A stretch of DNA of 64,000 nucleotides from an uncultured Lachnospiraceae bacterium (GTDB taxonomy: Bacteria; Bacillota; Clostridia; Lachnospirales; Lachnospiraceae), in assembly GCA_949948735.1 (NCBI GenBank), contig CATLGV010000006.1:62001-126000 (forward strand), read 5' to 3'. Of this stretch, positions 18,256 through 26,572 are shown in pieces (the first letter of the stretch is position 1; each line of letters opens with the position of its first letter). A program made the position numbers and the translations under genes. The notes beneath the pieces were generated by a model. That model made no database searches and was not told where the DNA came from. It was given only the letters and a program-made list of their open reading frames with translations.

Positions 18256-18876
18256 ATGTCGGAAAACATTAGTTTTGAAAAAGTGACAACGGAATATTAT
18301 GATGTATTAAAGGAGCTTGGAAACATTGGGGCGGGCAACGCGACAACCGCGCTTGCCCAGATGCTCCAGTGCAAGGTCGATATGAAGGTTCCTCAGGTAA
18401 GGCTTTTGGACTTCAAGGATGTCGGAGAGGTCATGGGCGGAGAGGAACAGATTGTTGTTGGCATTTATCTGGCTGTTGAGGGTGACATTACAGGCAGCAT
18501 TATGTTCATTCTGGAGCACAATGCGGGAAAGACCCTTGTGAGCAAGCTTATGGGAATGCCGCCGACAGAGGGGGAGTTTTCGGAAATCGAGATTTCCGCG
18601 ATGAAGGAAATCGGAAACATTATCACGGGTGCGTACCTGAATTCTTTGGCGCAGATGACCAATCTGAAGATGCTGCCCTCTGTTCCTGATTTGAATATTG
18701 ATATGCTGAATGCAATTCTCAGTGTTCCCGCAATTGAATTTGGTATTATGGGTGACCAGATTTTGCTGATTCAGACAGTGTTTACCGATGATGTGGATTT
18801 GAACGGTTATTTCGTGCTGATGCCCGATTTGCCGTCCTATTCCAAGATGCTCGGGGCACTTGGATTGTCGTTATAG
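18256..18876 (+). CDS. cheC: CheY-P phosphatase CheC
   Basis: CheC dephosphorylates CheY-P and is stimulated by CheD. The 206-residue protein carries two copies of the phosphatase helix, LKELGNIGAGNATTALA and MKEIGNIITGAYLNSLA, each with the Glu and Asn used in catalysis. The presence of both sites argues for an active class I CheC. The downstream gene is cheD, its usual partner. Confidence 0.96.
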   Translation: MSENISFEKVTTEYYDVLKELGNIGAGNATTALAQMLQCKVDMKVPQVRLLDFKDVGEVMGGEEQIVVGIYLAVEGDITGSIMFILEHNAGKTLVSKLMGMPPTEGEFSEIEISAMKEIGNIITGAYLNSLAQMTNLKMLPSVPDLNIDMLNAILSVPAIEFGIMGDQILLIQTVFTDDVDLNGYFVLMPDLPSYSKMLGALGLSL

Positions 18877-18895
18877 GCGGCGGGGGGCGCCGTCT
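18875..18895 (+). other. GC-rich stem-loop between cheC and cheD
   Basis: Arms AGGCGGCG and CGCCGTCT (one G-U) enclose five G bases. The hairpin begins at the cheC stop and lacks a T-run, so it is more likely an mRNA-stability or processing element than a terminator. Confidence 0.35.
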
Positions 18896-18953
18896 ATAAC
18901 GGAGGTATAAGTATAATTATAATTGCATACATTTACGGAAGGAAAGAGACTGT

Positions 18954-19439
18954 ATGGCAAATATAGTAAAAGTAGGCATGGCTGACTTAAATGTCTGTAA
19001 AAGTCCGGATGGGATTACGACGCTGGGGCTTGGGTCCTGTGTGGGGATATGTATCCGTGATCCCATTGCAAAGGTTGGCGGTATGGCGCACGCGATGCTG
19101 CCCGACAGCACGCAAATCGAAAATAATACAAACCGGTCGAAGTTTGCGGATACCGGTATTGACGATTTGGTAAAGAAGATTATTGCGCTGGGCGGCGTAA
19201 AGTCCAGATTCGAAGCAAAGATTGCAGGCGGGGCGCAGATGTTTGCATTTCAGAACAAATCAGATATGGTGAGAGTCGGGGAACGGAATGTTCTTGCAAG
19301 CAAGAAGAAGCTCAGGGAGCTTGGAATACCCTTGAAGGCAGAGGACACAGGATTAAACTACGGACGCACGATCATATACTATCCTGAGGATGGCAGACTG
19401 GTAATCCGCGCTGCGGGAAAACCGGAAAAGACGATTTAG
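18954..19439 (+). CDS. cheD: Chemoreceptor glutamine deamidase CheD
   Basis: CheD deamidates receptor glutamines and binds CheC. The 161-residue protein shows the catalytic cysteine in LGLGSCVGICI, the histidine in MAHAMLPDS and the GGAQMF block typical of the family. The start ATG follows GGAAGGAAAG. Together with CheB and CheC it gives the three-part adaptation system known from B. subtilis. Confidence 0.96.
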   Translation: MANIVKVGMADLNVCKSPDGITTLGLGSCVGICIRDPIAKVGGMAHAMLPDSTQIENNTNRSKFADTGIDDLVKKIIALGGVKSRFEAKIAGGAQMFAFQNKSDMVRVGERNVLASKKKLRELGIPLKAEDTGLNYGRTIIYYPEDGRLVIRAAGKPEKTI

Positions 19440-19464
19440 TGAGGATGGCAGAAGGGGTAAGCAA

Positions 19465-19896
19465 ATGGGAAATAAGGTGCGGCTGATAACGCCGTTTTTG
19501 ATGCTGTCGGCAGGAGCGATTGCATCAATCATCATGTATATAAAAGAATACGAGTTTGAACAGATGCTGTGGGTCCTGCTGATTGTGCTGCTGGTGTTTT
19601 ATGCCATAGGGGATGTTGTGCGGTATCTCTATGCATCCATCAGACCCAGAATTATTCCGGATGAGAATATTGGCTATATTGCCATGGGCAGGTTTGAAGA
19701 AGAAGACAACGGAAGCGTTGTCACCCTCGCGGTGGCGGAAGATTTGGAGGGGGAGAACGGTGAAGACGCTGATGCGCCTGCAGATGATGAGGAATATTCT
19801 GAGGATGCGTTGGCGGAATATGAGGATGCCGGGACAGAGGACGACGGCTATGATGAGAGCGGGGAATACGAGGAAGCGTATACGGACGGCAACTAG
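19465..19896 (+). CDS. Small membrane protein with acidic tail, unknown function
   Basis: I do not recognise a family. The 143 residues contain two hydrophobic helices near the N-terminus (LITPFLMLSAGAIASIIMYI and MLWVLLIVLLVFYAIGDVV). A short basic link (YASIRPRIIP) follows, and then about 75 residues very rich in Glu and Asp, predicted to be disordered. It lies between cheD and fliA with short gaps (25 and 30 bases), so it is co-transcribed with motility genes and may serve assembly or regulation. No catalytic motif is seen. Confidence 0.7.
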   Translation: MGNKVRLITPFLMLSAGAIASIIMYIKEYEFEQMLWVLLIVLLVFYAIGDVVRYLYASIRPRIIPDENIGYIAMGRFEEEDNGSVVTLAVAEDLEGENGEDADAPADDEEYSEDALAEYEDAGTEDDGYDESGEYEEAYTDGN

Positions 19897-19926
19897 TACA
19901 CTGCGATAGCTTAGTGAGGGAATAAC

Positions 19927-20691
19927 ATGAACGATGCAGCGCGTAAAAAGCTTTGGGAGGATTATTTTAAATCAAGCACCCCGGAACTCCGGGAAAAACT
20001 TATTTTGGAATATGCGCCCTTGGTAAAGGTAGTAGCGGGTCGCTTAAGCATGTACCTTGGTTACAGCGTAGAGTATGAAGATTTGGTAAGCTACGGCGTG
20101 TTTGGCTTGATTGATGCGATTGATAAGTTTGACATGCGTAAAGAAGTAAAATTCGAGACATATGCCAGCCTCCGCATTCGTGGGGCGATTCTCGATCAAA
20201 TAAGAAAAATGGACTGGATACCGCGGACGGTCAGGCAGCGTCAGAAGCAGATTGATATGGCAATCAAGGAGCTGGAGCAGATAAACGGCAGGCCGGCGAC
20301 GGATGCGGAGATTGCCGCGCACATTGGCATTACGGATGACGAGCTGCTGGGCTGGCAGCATCAGGTAAGTGCGGACAGCATTATTTCGTTGAACGAATAT
20401 ATGGAGCAGGGAAACGATATTTCCTCCGAGCGCAGAATCGGATCGGGCTTTGATACGCCGGAGACGGTCATCGAAAAGGAAGAGCTCAAGGTAAAGCTTG
20501 CGGAAGCGCTGGAATTGTTGACGGAGAAGGAAAAGAAGGTTATACTGCTTTATTACTATGAAGAGCTTACATTAAAAGAAATCAGCCATGTTTTAGACGT
20601 ATCGGAATCCAGAATATCACAGCTGCACACAAAGGCGTTGCAGAAGATGCGCGGGAAAATGGGGAATTATATCGGTATTCTGACACAATAA
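19927..20691 (+). CDS. fliA: RNA polymerase sigma factor for flagellar operon (FliA/SigD)
   Basis: This is the sigma-28 type factor that directs late motility and chemotaxis genes. The 254-residue protein has region 2 (EYAPLVKVVAGRL, YEDLVSYGVFGLIDAI, ETYASLRIRGAILDQIRKMDW), region 3 (TVRQRQKQI) and region 4 with a helix-turn-helix (LTLKEISHVLDVSESRISQL). It is at the end of the core operon, as in B. subtilis. No FliA-type promoter was found within this window, so its targets and its antagonist FlgM probably lie elsewhere. Confidence 0.97.
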   Translation: MNDAARKKLWEDYFKSSTPELREKLILEYAPLVKVVAGRLSMYLGYSVEYEDLVSYGVFGLIDAIDKFDMRKEVKFETYASLRIRGAILDQIRKMDWIPRTVRQRQKQIDMAIKELEQINGRPATDAEIAAHIGITDDELLGWQHQVSADSIISLNEYMEQGNDISSERRIGSGFDTPETVIEKEELKVKLAEALELLTEKEKKVILLYYYEELTLKEISHVLDVSESRISQLHTKALQKMRGKMGNYIGILTQ

Positions 20692-20746
20692 AGGGGTATG
20701 AGAAGGATGTAACAGTGTATCAGTATCAGGAAGGTATGGTTATGGG

Positions 20747-22336
20747 ATGAACGGATATTTTCAAATACAAATAGATGAGAGCGGAGTAAGCGTATTGCTG
20801 TCGCCGCCTGTGGGTGACGGGGAGCCGTTGCGGGCAAGCGAGCTGAAAGAGTATCTTGACAGAATAGGCATACCCTATGATGTTGCGGCAATCAATTCAG
20901 CCTTTCATAAACTGAAGGATGAGGAGATTGTTGTTTTTTTAACACCCATGGCAATGCTGCCGGTGGATGAACGGTGCGTGGTTCATGTGATGGCCGATAA
21001 GCTGACGGCAGTCCTGCGGATGTATCCGCCCAGCAAGGGCGGGCTCCCGCTTTCAAAGGCGAAGGTTCTGGAGGCGCTGGAGCTGGCGAAGGTGAAATCG
21101 GGCATTGACGAAGAGGCGATTCGAACCGCTTTGGAGGAGCACCCCTACTGTACGGACATCGTTGTCGCGCAGGGAAGCCGCCCGACGCCCGGAAGAGACG
21201 CTGCAATGACCTATTATTTTAACACGGACAACAGCGCGCAGCCGGAGCTGAAGGAGGACGGGAGCGTTGACTTTTTTAAGCTGAACAATCTGCACCGCTG
21301 TACCGAGGGGCAGGTGCTCGCGGAAATTACGCCGGAGGAACGTGGTGAAAACGGCGTTGACGTTTTCGGGAATATCACACTGCCGCGGGAGGTAAAGAAG
21401 CTGTCCTTTTCCTATGGGAGGAATATGGAGGTCTCGCCGGACGGTCTGCAGCTTATCAGTATGGTGGACGGGCATGTAGCCCTGATTGAGGGCACCGTAT
21501 TTGTAAGCGACATCTATACGGTGCAGGATGTGGGCACCTCTACCGGAAATATTGAGTATAAGGGCAATGTAGAGGTCAAGGGAAACGTATGTGAGAATTT
21601 CAGTATAAAGACCACGGGCAATGTTTTTGTGAGCGGTGTTGTCGAGGGGGCCGTGATAGAGGCCGGCGGCAATATCATTATCGCAAGAGGGATGCACGGG
21701 CAGAATAAAGGGCGGCTCAAGGCCGGCGGCAATGTCATTGCGAAGTTTATATCGGCTGCGAAGGTGGAGGCTGAGGGCTTTGTCGAGGCGGATCAGATCT
21801 TGAATTCGCAGGTAAGCGCCGGGCGCTATGTCACGGCGGATACGGGAAAGGGCCTGATTACCGGCGGAAAAATCATTGCCAAGACGGCGGTAAACGTGAA
21901 GAACGCGGGATCGCCGATGGGCGGTTCCACGATTATCGAAGTGGGGATTGACCCGGAAGCAAAGAGACGGCTTGCGGAGCTTCAAAAAAACGTGGGGGAA
22001 AAGTCGAGGTCCATACCGCAGATGAAGAAGGTTCTTGAGGATTTTGAGCAAAAGCTTGGCGCCGGCGTGAAGCTTACCGAGGAGCAGATGAAGAATGCGC
22101 GTATGCTTCAGGAGGTACTGGCGCGTTCGCAGGCGCAGATCCATGAGGAGCTGGAGGAAATAGAGCTGCTCGACAAGATGCTCAAGGGGAAGGACAACGC
22201 GCATATTGATATAAGAGGGACCATGTATCAGGGCGTGGCGGTGAGCATATCCGGCGCCACAATGACGGTTAAGAACGAGTATACTTTTTGCCGCCTGGTA
22301 AAAAAAGGCGCAGACATAGCTTCTACAAATTTGTAG
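20747..22336 (+). CDS. FapA / DUF342 family protein
   Basis: The 529-residue protein has a divergent N-terminal domain. A long right-handed beta-helix-like region at about 190-400 is rich in Gly and Val repeats (GNIEYKGNVEVKGNV, GGNIIIARGMHGQNKGRL). A coiled coil of about 80 residues (RRLAELQKNVGEKSRS onwards) and a small C-terminal beta domain follow. This is the layout of the DUF342/FapA family, polymer-forming cytoplasmic proteins linked in some bacteria to flagellar placement. Location right after fliA supports a motility-related role; the exact role is unknown. Confidence 0.85.
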   Translation: MNGYFQIQIDESGVSVLLSPPVGDGEPLRASELKEYLDRIGIPYDVAAINSAFHKLKDEEIVVFLTPMAMLPVDERCVVHVMADKLTAVLRMYPPSKGGLPLSKAKVLEALELAKVKSGIDEEAIRTALEEHPYCTDIVVAQGSRPTPGRDAAMTYYFNTDNSAQPELKEDGSVDFFKLNNLHRCTEGQVLAEITPEERGENGVDVFGNITLPREVKKLSFSYGRNMEVSPDGLQLISMVDGHVALIEGTVFVSDIYTVQDVGTSTGNIEYKGNVEVKGNVCENFSIKTTGNVFVSGVVEGAVIEAGGNIIIARGMHGQNKGRLKAGGNVIAKFISAAKVEAEGFVEADQILNSQVSAGRYVTADTGKGLITGGKIIAKTAVNVKNAGSPMGGSTIIEVGIDPEAKRRLAELQKNVGEKSRSIPQMKKVLEDFEQKLGAGVKLTEEQMKNARMLQEVLARSQAQIHEELEEIELLDKMLKGKDNAHIDIRGTMYQGVAVSISGATMTVKNEYTFCRLVKKGADIASTNL

Positions 22337-22415
22337 GGGCTATTGCCTTTTAAGTAAAAATATATTAAAATAAGACGAATATTGGCGAAGTGTTGTGTGG
22401 AAGGGAGGAGCATAT

Positions 22416-22730
22416 ATGGCGATTAGTCCGATTTTGCTTAATGGTTCAATACAACAGACGGATAACGTATTACATAATCAGATGCGGCAGGTAGAGAAGG
22501 GCATGGTGGACCAGGGAAACATTCAGGTTCAGGCCGAGAAGAAGGAGCAGCAGAAGGCGGAGCGCGTGGTACACGCGGAGGATGCGATGTTCACGGAGGA
22601 ACGCTTTGATGCGAAGGAGAAAGGAAAGAACGGCTATCAGGGGGACGGCGGTAAAAAAAGGCGCAGGAGCTTTGACGGAGACGGAAAGGTTGTGGCAAAA
22701 TCCGAGGGCGGCTTTGATATAAAGATATAG
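22416..22730 (+). CDS. Small hydrophilic protein of unknown function
   Basis: The protein has 104 residues from ATG 22416, which has GGGAGGAG five bases upstream; an in-frame ATG at 22395 has no site. It is highly charged, with a predicted helical middle (NQMRQVEKGMVDQ, EKKEQQKAERVVHAED) and a basic stretch GGKKRRRSFDGDGK. No membrane segment or known domain was recognised. Its place between the FapA-like and DUF6115-like genes suggests co-expression with the motility operon. Confidence 0.65.
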   Translation: MAISPILLNGSIQQTDNVLHNQMRQVEKGMVDQGNIQVQAEKKEQQKAERVVHAEDAMFTEERFDAKEKGKNGYQGDGGKKRRRSFDGDGKVVAKSEGGFDIKI

Positions 22731-22797
22731 GGGATGCGAGGGCGTGCTTCGCTGTGAAAGCGGCGGCATGGCCTGTTTGGAAAGGTTTGGTTATCAG

Positions 22798-23883
22798 ATG
22801 AATTGGATGGAGGTAGTTTTGCTTGCAGCCGGAGCGGGGGCGTTTATCGTAAGCTTTTTGATTCCGGGGAAATCCGATAAGGTACGGGGCGAACAACAGA
22901 TAGACGAGGAGCTTATCAGAAGCATTATCGATAAGGAGATGTCGGATGCGAAGAACCGCGTTACGGAGGTTGTCGACGAGACGCTGGAGTATGCGGTGGA
23001 AAAGACGGAGCGGGCAAGCGAGCGCATTTCGAATGAGAAGATTATGGCAATCAGCGAATATTCGGAGACGGTGCTTTCTGATATGAATAAAGCGCATCAG
23101 GAGGTCATGTTCCTGTACGATATGCTCAATGACAAGCACAATAACCTCAAGGAGACGGTGAAGCACGTCGACAAGACTGCGAAGGAAGCGGAGGAAGCGG
23201 CAAATGCCGCGGCCGTAGCGCTTGCCGCAAAGGCGCAGGAGGAGGCCAGGACGCGGCAGGCACAGGAGGAGGCCGTGCGGCAGGAAGAGCATGAGCGGAA
23301 TGCGGCGCTGGAGCGCGCGGCGCAGGAAAAGGCGGCGCGGGAGAAGGAATATGCGCGCAAGCAGATGGCGCGGCTGATTCTTCCGATGCAGCAGGAGCTG
23401 GTAACGCAGCGTCAGGCTTTGAACTTCCGAAGGCCGCAGCCACAGGCGGAAAAGACAGACGAGTTCAGTCCGCTGGTGTTTAAGGATATGGAGGTTCTTC
23501 CTGCGAATACCGGACTTCAACAAGTCAGCGTACCCGATTTGCAGGCGATGGGCACACGGCCTGAAAGCCTGACAGTGGTAGATGTGAAGCCCGCGGACAT
23601 TCGTCCGGTTGAGGTTTATTCCTTTGTGGAGCAGGCGCCGCATATTGAGCGTCCGGTGAAACAGGAGGCGCAGGCGGCGGCACTGGAGCATACGGTATCC
23701 AGAATGAAGCAGCAGGAGCTTGAGCGTGTGGCGGTTCCCGCGGAGGATGCTCGCGAGAATAACAATGACAGGATACTGCGGCTGCATAAGGAGGGTATGT
23801 CGCATGTCGACATTGCAAAAGAGCTGGGACTTGGCGTCGGCGAGGTAAAGCTGGTTATCAATTTGTTTAAGGGCGCGGTGTAA
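22798..23883 (+). CDS. DUF6115-like membrane-anchored coiled-coil protein
   Basis: The 361-residue protein has one N-terminal membrane helix (MEVVLLAAGAGAFIVSFLI). A very long Glu/Ala/Lys-rich coiled coil runs from about 25 to 215, followed by a proline-rich linker. A C-terminal segment resembles a helix-turn-helix (ILRLHKEGMSHVDIAKELGLG). This architecture is common downstream of fliA in Lachnospiraceae and is annotated as DUF6115; the function is unknown. ATG 22798 directly precedes the helix. In-frame starts at 22744 (GTG) and 22768 (ATG) are possible. Confidence 0.72.
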   Translation: MNWMEVVLLAAGAGAFIVSFLIPGKSDKVRGEQQIDEELIRSIIDKEMSDAKNRVTEVVDETLEYAVEKTERASERISNEKIMAISEYSETVLSDMNKAHQEVMFLYDMLNDKHNNLKETVKHVDKTAKEAEEAANAAAVALAAKAQEEARTRQAQEEAVRQEEHERNAALERAAQEKAAREKEYARKQMARLILPMQQELVTQRQALNFRRPQPQAEKTDEFSPLVFKDMEVLPANTGLQQVSVPDLQAMGTRPESLTVVDVKPADIRPVEVYSFVEQAPHIERPVKQEAQAAALEHTVSRMKQQELERVAVPAEDARENNNDRILRLHKEGMSHVDIAKELGLGVGEVKLVINLFKGAV

Positions 23884-23914
23884 TACAGGCGGCTTTGAAA
23901 GGGCGATAGAATAA

Positions 23915-24541
23915 ATGAAGTTAAAGTACTATTTGCGTGGACTGGGTATCGGAATCCTGATCACGGGCCTTATTATGGGGATATCCCAAAAGAATGCCGT
24001 AGCGTCGGCGAGAGCGGAGGTCATGCGCGCGTATGCGCAGGAGGCGCTGGAGAACGAGCCTTCGGAGTCTCTTCCTGCAAAGGAGCAGGAATCGGAGCCG
24101 GTGCTGGTCAGAGAGGATGAGGAAGCACCGGACGGCAAAAATCCGGAGGTTGACTGGCAGGATGTAAACGGAGATAATAGTAATTCAGAGAATCCGGAGA
24201 GCGAGGCGTCGGAAGCGGACACGCCGGAGACGGGCTCCGCACCGGAGACGGATTCGACCGAGCCTTCCTCGGCTCCGGAGGAGGAGGCAGTGGTGATCGT
24301 CAATCCGGGCGCGGCAGCTTTGGATGCGCAGACGGTTACGATTACCATATCAAGAGGGGATGACTCCGGCACGGTATCGCGGAAGCTGTACAATGCGGGG
24401 CTGATAGAGAGTGCCTCGGAGTACGATGCCTTTTTGATGCAGCACGGTTATGACAAGCGTATCAATACAGGTGACAAGGTGATCGGACTGAATGACTCCT
24501 GGCTGGAGATTGCCGAAAAAATCACCCACAGTTCCCCATAA
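23915..24541 (+). CDS. Membrane-anchored protein with MltG N-terminal-like (LysM-like) domain
   Basis: The 208-residue protein has an N-terminal membrane anchor (YLRGLGIGILITGLIMGIS) and a long Glu/Ser/Pro-rich, probably disordered extracytoplasmic stretch (about 45-130). The C-terminal domain of about 70 residues (VTITISRGDDSGTVSRKLYNAGLIES to the end) resembles the small domain that precedes the catalytic part of MltG/YceG endolytic transglycosylases. The catalytic domain itself is absent, so no lytic activity is predicted. It is the last gene before a terminator and may bind cell-wall material (inference). Confidence 0.65.
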   Translation: MKLKYYLRGLGIGILITGLIMGISQKNAVASARAEVMRAYAQEALENEPSESLPAKEQESEPVLVREDEEAPDGKNPEVDWQDVNGDNSNSENPESEASEADTPETGSAPETDSTEPSSAPEEEAVVIVNPGAAALDAQTVTITISRGDDSGTVSRKLYNAGLIESASEYDAFLMQHGYDKRINTGDKVIGLNDSWLEIAEKITHSSP

Positions 24542-24552
24542 ATGACAGAACA

Positions 24553-24577
24553 ACCTCTTGCAAAAGGGGTTTTTTTG
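24553..24577 (+). terminator. Rho-independent terminator ending the motility region
   Basis: AACCTCTT pairs with AAGGGGTT (one G-U), followed by seven T. The hairpin overlaps the -35 box and spacer of the rpsB promoter. Confidence 0.75.
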
Positions 24578-24586
24578 TGGTATCAT
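24558..24586 (+). promoter_or_regulatory. rpsB promoter
   Basis: TTGCAA (24558-24563), a 17-nt spacer and TATCAT (24581-24586). The -35 box lies inside the upstream terminator stem. Transcription would start near 24593, leaving a leader of about 150 nt. Confidence 0.65.
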
Positions 24587-24592
24587 CTAAAT

Positions 24593-24741
24593 GTTGCGTG
24601 CATATTGTATGCGGCGCGGCAGAAAATAAAACACAAAATTCACGTTTGCCGATTTACGGCCCATGCCTACTGATTATTTAATCATACGCTCAGGTAGCCC
24701 GTAGAGACGACGCAGACGGAAGCAAAAATGGAGGTAAGAAC
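24593..24741 (+). other. Structured 5' leader of rpsB (candidate regulatory RNA)
   Basis: The non-coding leader contains several short stems: GCATA/TATGC around 24600-24615, GCCG/CGGC around 24653-24665, and TGATT/AATCA near 24670-24683. Ribosomal protein operons are often controlled by the protein binding its own leader. That is a possibility here, not shown by a recognised motif. Confidence 0.35.
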
Positions 24742-25485
24742 ATGAGCGTTATTTCAATGAAGCAGTTGCTGGAGGCAGGTGTTCATTTCGGACATCAGAC
24801 AAGAAGATGGAACCCCAAGATGGCTCCGTATATCTTTACCGAGAGAAACGGCATCTACATTATTGACCTGCAGAAGTCTGTGGGCAAGGTTGACGAGGCG
24901 TACAGGGCTGTTGCGGATATTGCGGCGCAGGGCGGTACAATTCTTTTCGTAGGTACGAAGAAGCAGGCGCAGGACGCAGTCCGCACAGAGGCGGAGCGCT
25001 GCGGTATGTTTTATGTTAATGAGAGATGGCTGGGCGGCATGCTCACAAACTTCAAGACCATCAGAAGCAGAATCGCCAGATTGAAGGCAATTGAGACGAT
25101 GGCAGAGGACGGCACGTTTGACGTACTGCCGAAGAAGGAAGTTATTCAGATTAAGAAGGAATGGGAGAAGCTGGAGCGCAATCTTGGCGGCATCAAGAAT
25201 ATGACCAGGATTCCCGACGCAATTTTTGTAGTAGATCCGAAGAAGGAGAGGATTTGCGTTCAGGAGGCACACACGCTCAGCATTCCGTTGATTGGTATAG
25301 CAGATACAAACTGTGATCCGGAGGAGCTGGATTACGTTATCCCGGGCAATGACGATGCGATCAGAGCGGTTAAGTTAATCGTAGCCGCGATGGCGGATGC
25401 TGTCATCGAGGCAAATCAGGGTGAGATCACTGCAGATGCGGATCCGGCGGAGTTTGCTGAGGAAGCGGAAGCAGTGGCAGAATAA
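24742..25485 (+). CDS. rpsB: 30S ribosomal protein S2
   Basis: Clear S2 family protein of 247 residues: [25 protein letters not shown] at the N-terminus (given here in part: [15 protein letters not shown]), [15 protein letters not shown], and [13 protein letters not shown]2 joins late to the small subunit and is needed for S1 or mRNA binding. An acidic C-terminal tail is present. It is followed by tsf after 23 bases, the usual order. Confidence 0.98.
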   Translation: MSVISMKQLLEAGVHFGHQTRRWNPKMAPYIFTERNGIYIIDLQKSVGKVDEAYRAVADIAAQGGTILFVGTKKQAQDAVRTEAERCGMFYVNERWLGGMLTNFKTIRSRIARLKAIETMAEDGTFDVLPKKEVIQIKKEWEKLERNLGGIKNMTRIPDAIFVVDPKKERICVQEAHTLSIPLIGIADTNCDPEELDYVIPGNDDAIRAVKLIVAAMADAVIEANQGEITADADPAEFAEEAEAVAE

Positions 25486-25508
25486 TTTGGTTTGAATGGA
25501 GGTTTAGT

Positions 25509-26441
25509 ATGGCTATCACAGCAGCAATGGTAAAAGAATTAAGAGAGATGACCGGTGCCGGCATGATGGATTGCAAAAAGGCATTGAACGAGACCAATGG
25601 CAATATGGACGAGGCTGTAGAGTTCCTGAGAAAGAACGGACAGGCAAAGGCGGAGAAGAAGGCAGGCAGAATCGCTGCCGAGGGTCTTTGCAAGGTTCTT
25701 GTTGAGGGCAGCACCGCAGCCGTTGTAGAGGTAAATTCCGAGACGGATTTCGTTGCGAAGAACGAGGAGTTCCAGAGCTTTGTTACGGCAGTGGCGCAGC
25801 AGGCGCTTACAACCGCAGCGTCCGATATCGACGCGTTTCTGGCAGAGAGCTGGAAGGCGGATTCCTCAAAGACCGTTAAGGAAGCGCTGGTAGAGAAGAT
25901 TGCCGTTATCGGTGAGAACTTATCGATCAGAAGATTTGAGAAGGTTACGGCAGAAAACGGCTGTGTTGTATCCTATACGCACGGCGGCGGAAGAATCGGC
26001 GTTATTGTACAGGCGGATACCGCGGTAGTCAACGACGCGGTTCAGGAGGCGCTGACCAATCTCGCGATGCAGATTGCGGCATTGAATCCGAAGTATGTCT
26101 CTACGGAGGAGGTTTCCGAGGAATACAAGGCACACGAGAAGGAAATCATTACGGAGCAGATCAAGAATGACCCGAAGATGGCAGGAAAGCCGGATAAGGT
26201 TATCGAGGGCGCTGTCAACGGCCGTCTTGCAAAGGAGCTGAAGGAAGTATGTCTGCTGGAGCAGGTATATGTAAAGGCAGAGGACGGCAAGCAGACTGTA
26301 AAGCAGTATCTGGATACCGTGTCCAAGGCAAACGATACCGCTATTACGGTAAAGAGATTTGTCCGCTTTGAGACCGGCGAAGGCCTTGAGAAGAAGCAGG
26401 AGAACTTTGCGGAAGAGGTTGCCGCGCAGATGGGAATGTAA
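25509..26441 (+). CDS. tsf: Translation elongation factor Ts
   Basis: EF-Ts recycles EF-Tu by nucleotide exchange. The 310-residue protein carries the signature REMTGAGMMDCKKALNE and the core motif SETDFVAKNEEF, plus the dimerisation/coiled-coil region and HGGGRIGVIVQ. Co-transcribed with rpsB and ended by a strong terminator. Confidence 0.98.
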   Translation: MAITAAMVKELREMTGAGMMDCKKALNETNGNMDEAVEFLRKNGQAKAEKKAGRIAAEGLCKVLVEGSTAAVVEVNSETDFVAKNEEFQSFVTAVAQQALTTAASDIDAFLAESWKADSSKTVKEALVEKIAVIGENLSIRRFEKVTAENGCVVSYTHGGGRIGVIVQADTAVVNDAVQEALTNLAMQIAALNPKYVSTEEVSEEYKAHEKEIITEQIKNDPKMAGKPDKVIEGAVNGRLAKELKEVCLLEQVYVKAEDGKQTVKQYLDTVSKANDTAITVKRFVRFETGEGLEKKQENFAEEVAAQMGM

Positions 26442-26471
26442 GCGCCGTGCCTCTATCATAAGATTGATTTT

Positions 26472-26505
26472 GAAAGAGCTTTGGAACGATTCCGGAGCTC
26501 TTTTC
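26472..26505 (+). terminator. Rho-independent terminator after tsf
   Basis: AAAGAGCTTTGGAA pairs with TTCCGGAGCTCTTT (two G-U pairs) around a 3-nt loop, followed by TCTTC. Strong stem with a T-rich tail. Confidence 0.8.
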
Positions 26506-26508
26506 TTC

Positions 26509-26538
26509 TAGGGAAACGCTTTCATCAGCGTTTCCCTA
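26509..26538 (+). repeat. Palindromic repeat, copy A (TAGGGAAACGCT family)
   Basis: Perfect 12-bp arms TAGGGAAACGCT and AGCGTTTCCCTA enclose TTCATC. Two related copies occur at 55957-55991 and 56056-56081. It lies just behind the tsf terminator and could also act as a second hairpin terminator (followed by AAAAAA, so weak on this strand, better for the opposite strand). Confidence 0.7.
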
Positions 26539-26572
26539 AAAAATAAGAACGTAGAAGGGAGAACATATTGGT

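Noticed and set aside
22323..22336. Palindrome CTACAAATTTGTAG at the FapA-like stop
   Set aside because: Short, AT-rich and loop-less; may be chance within the last codons.
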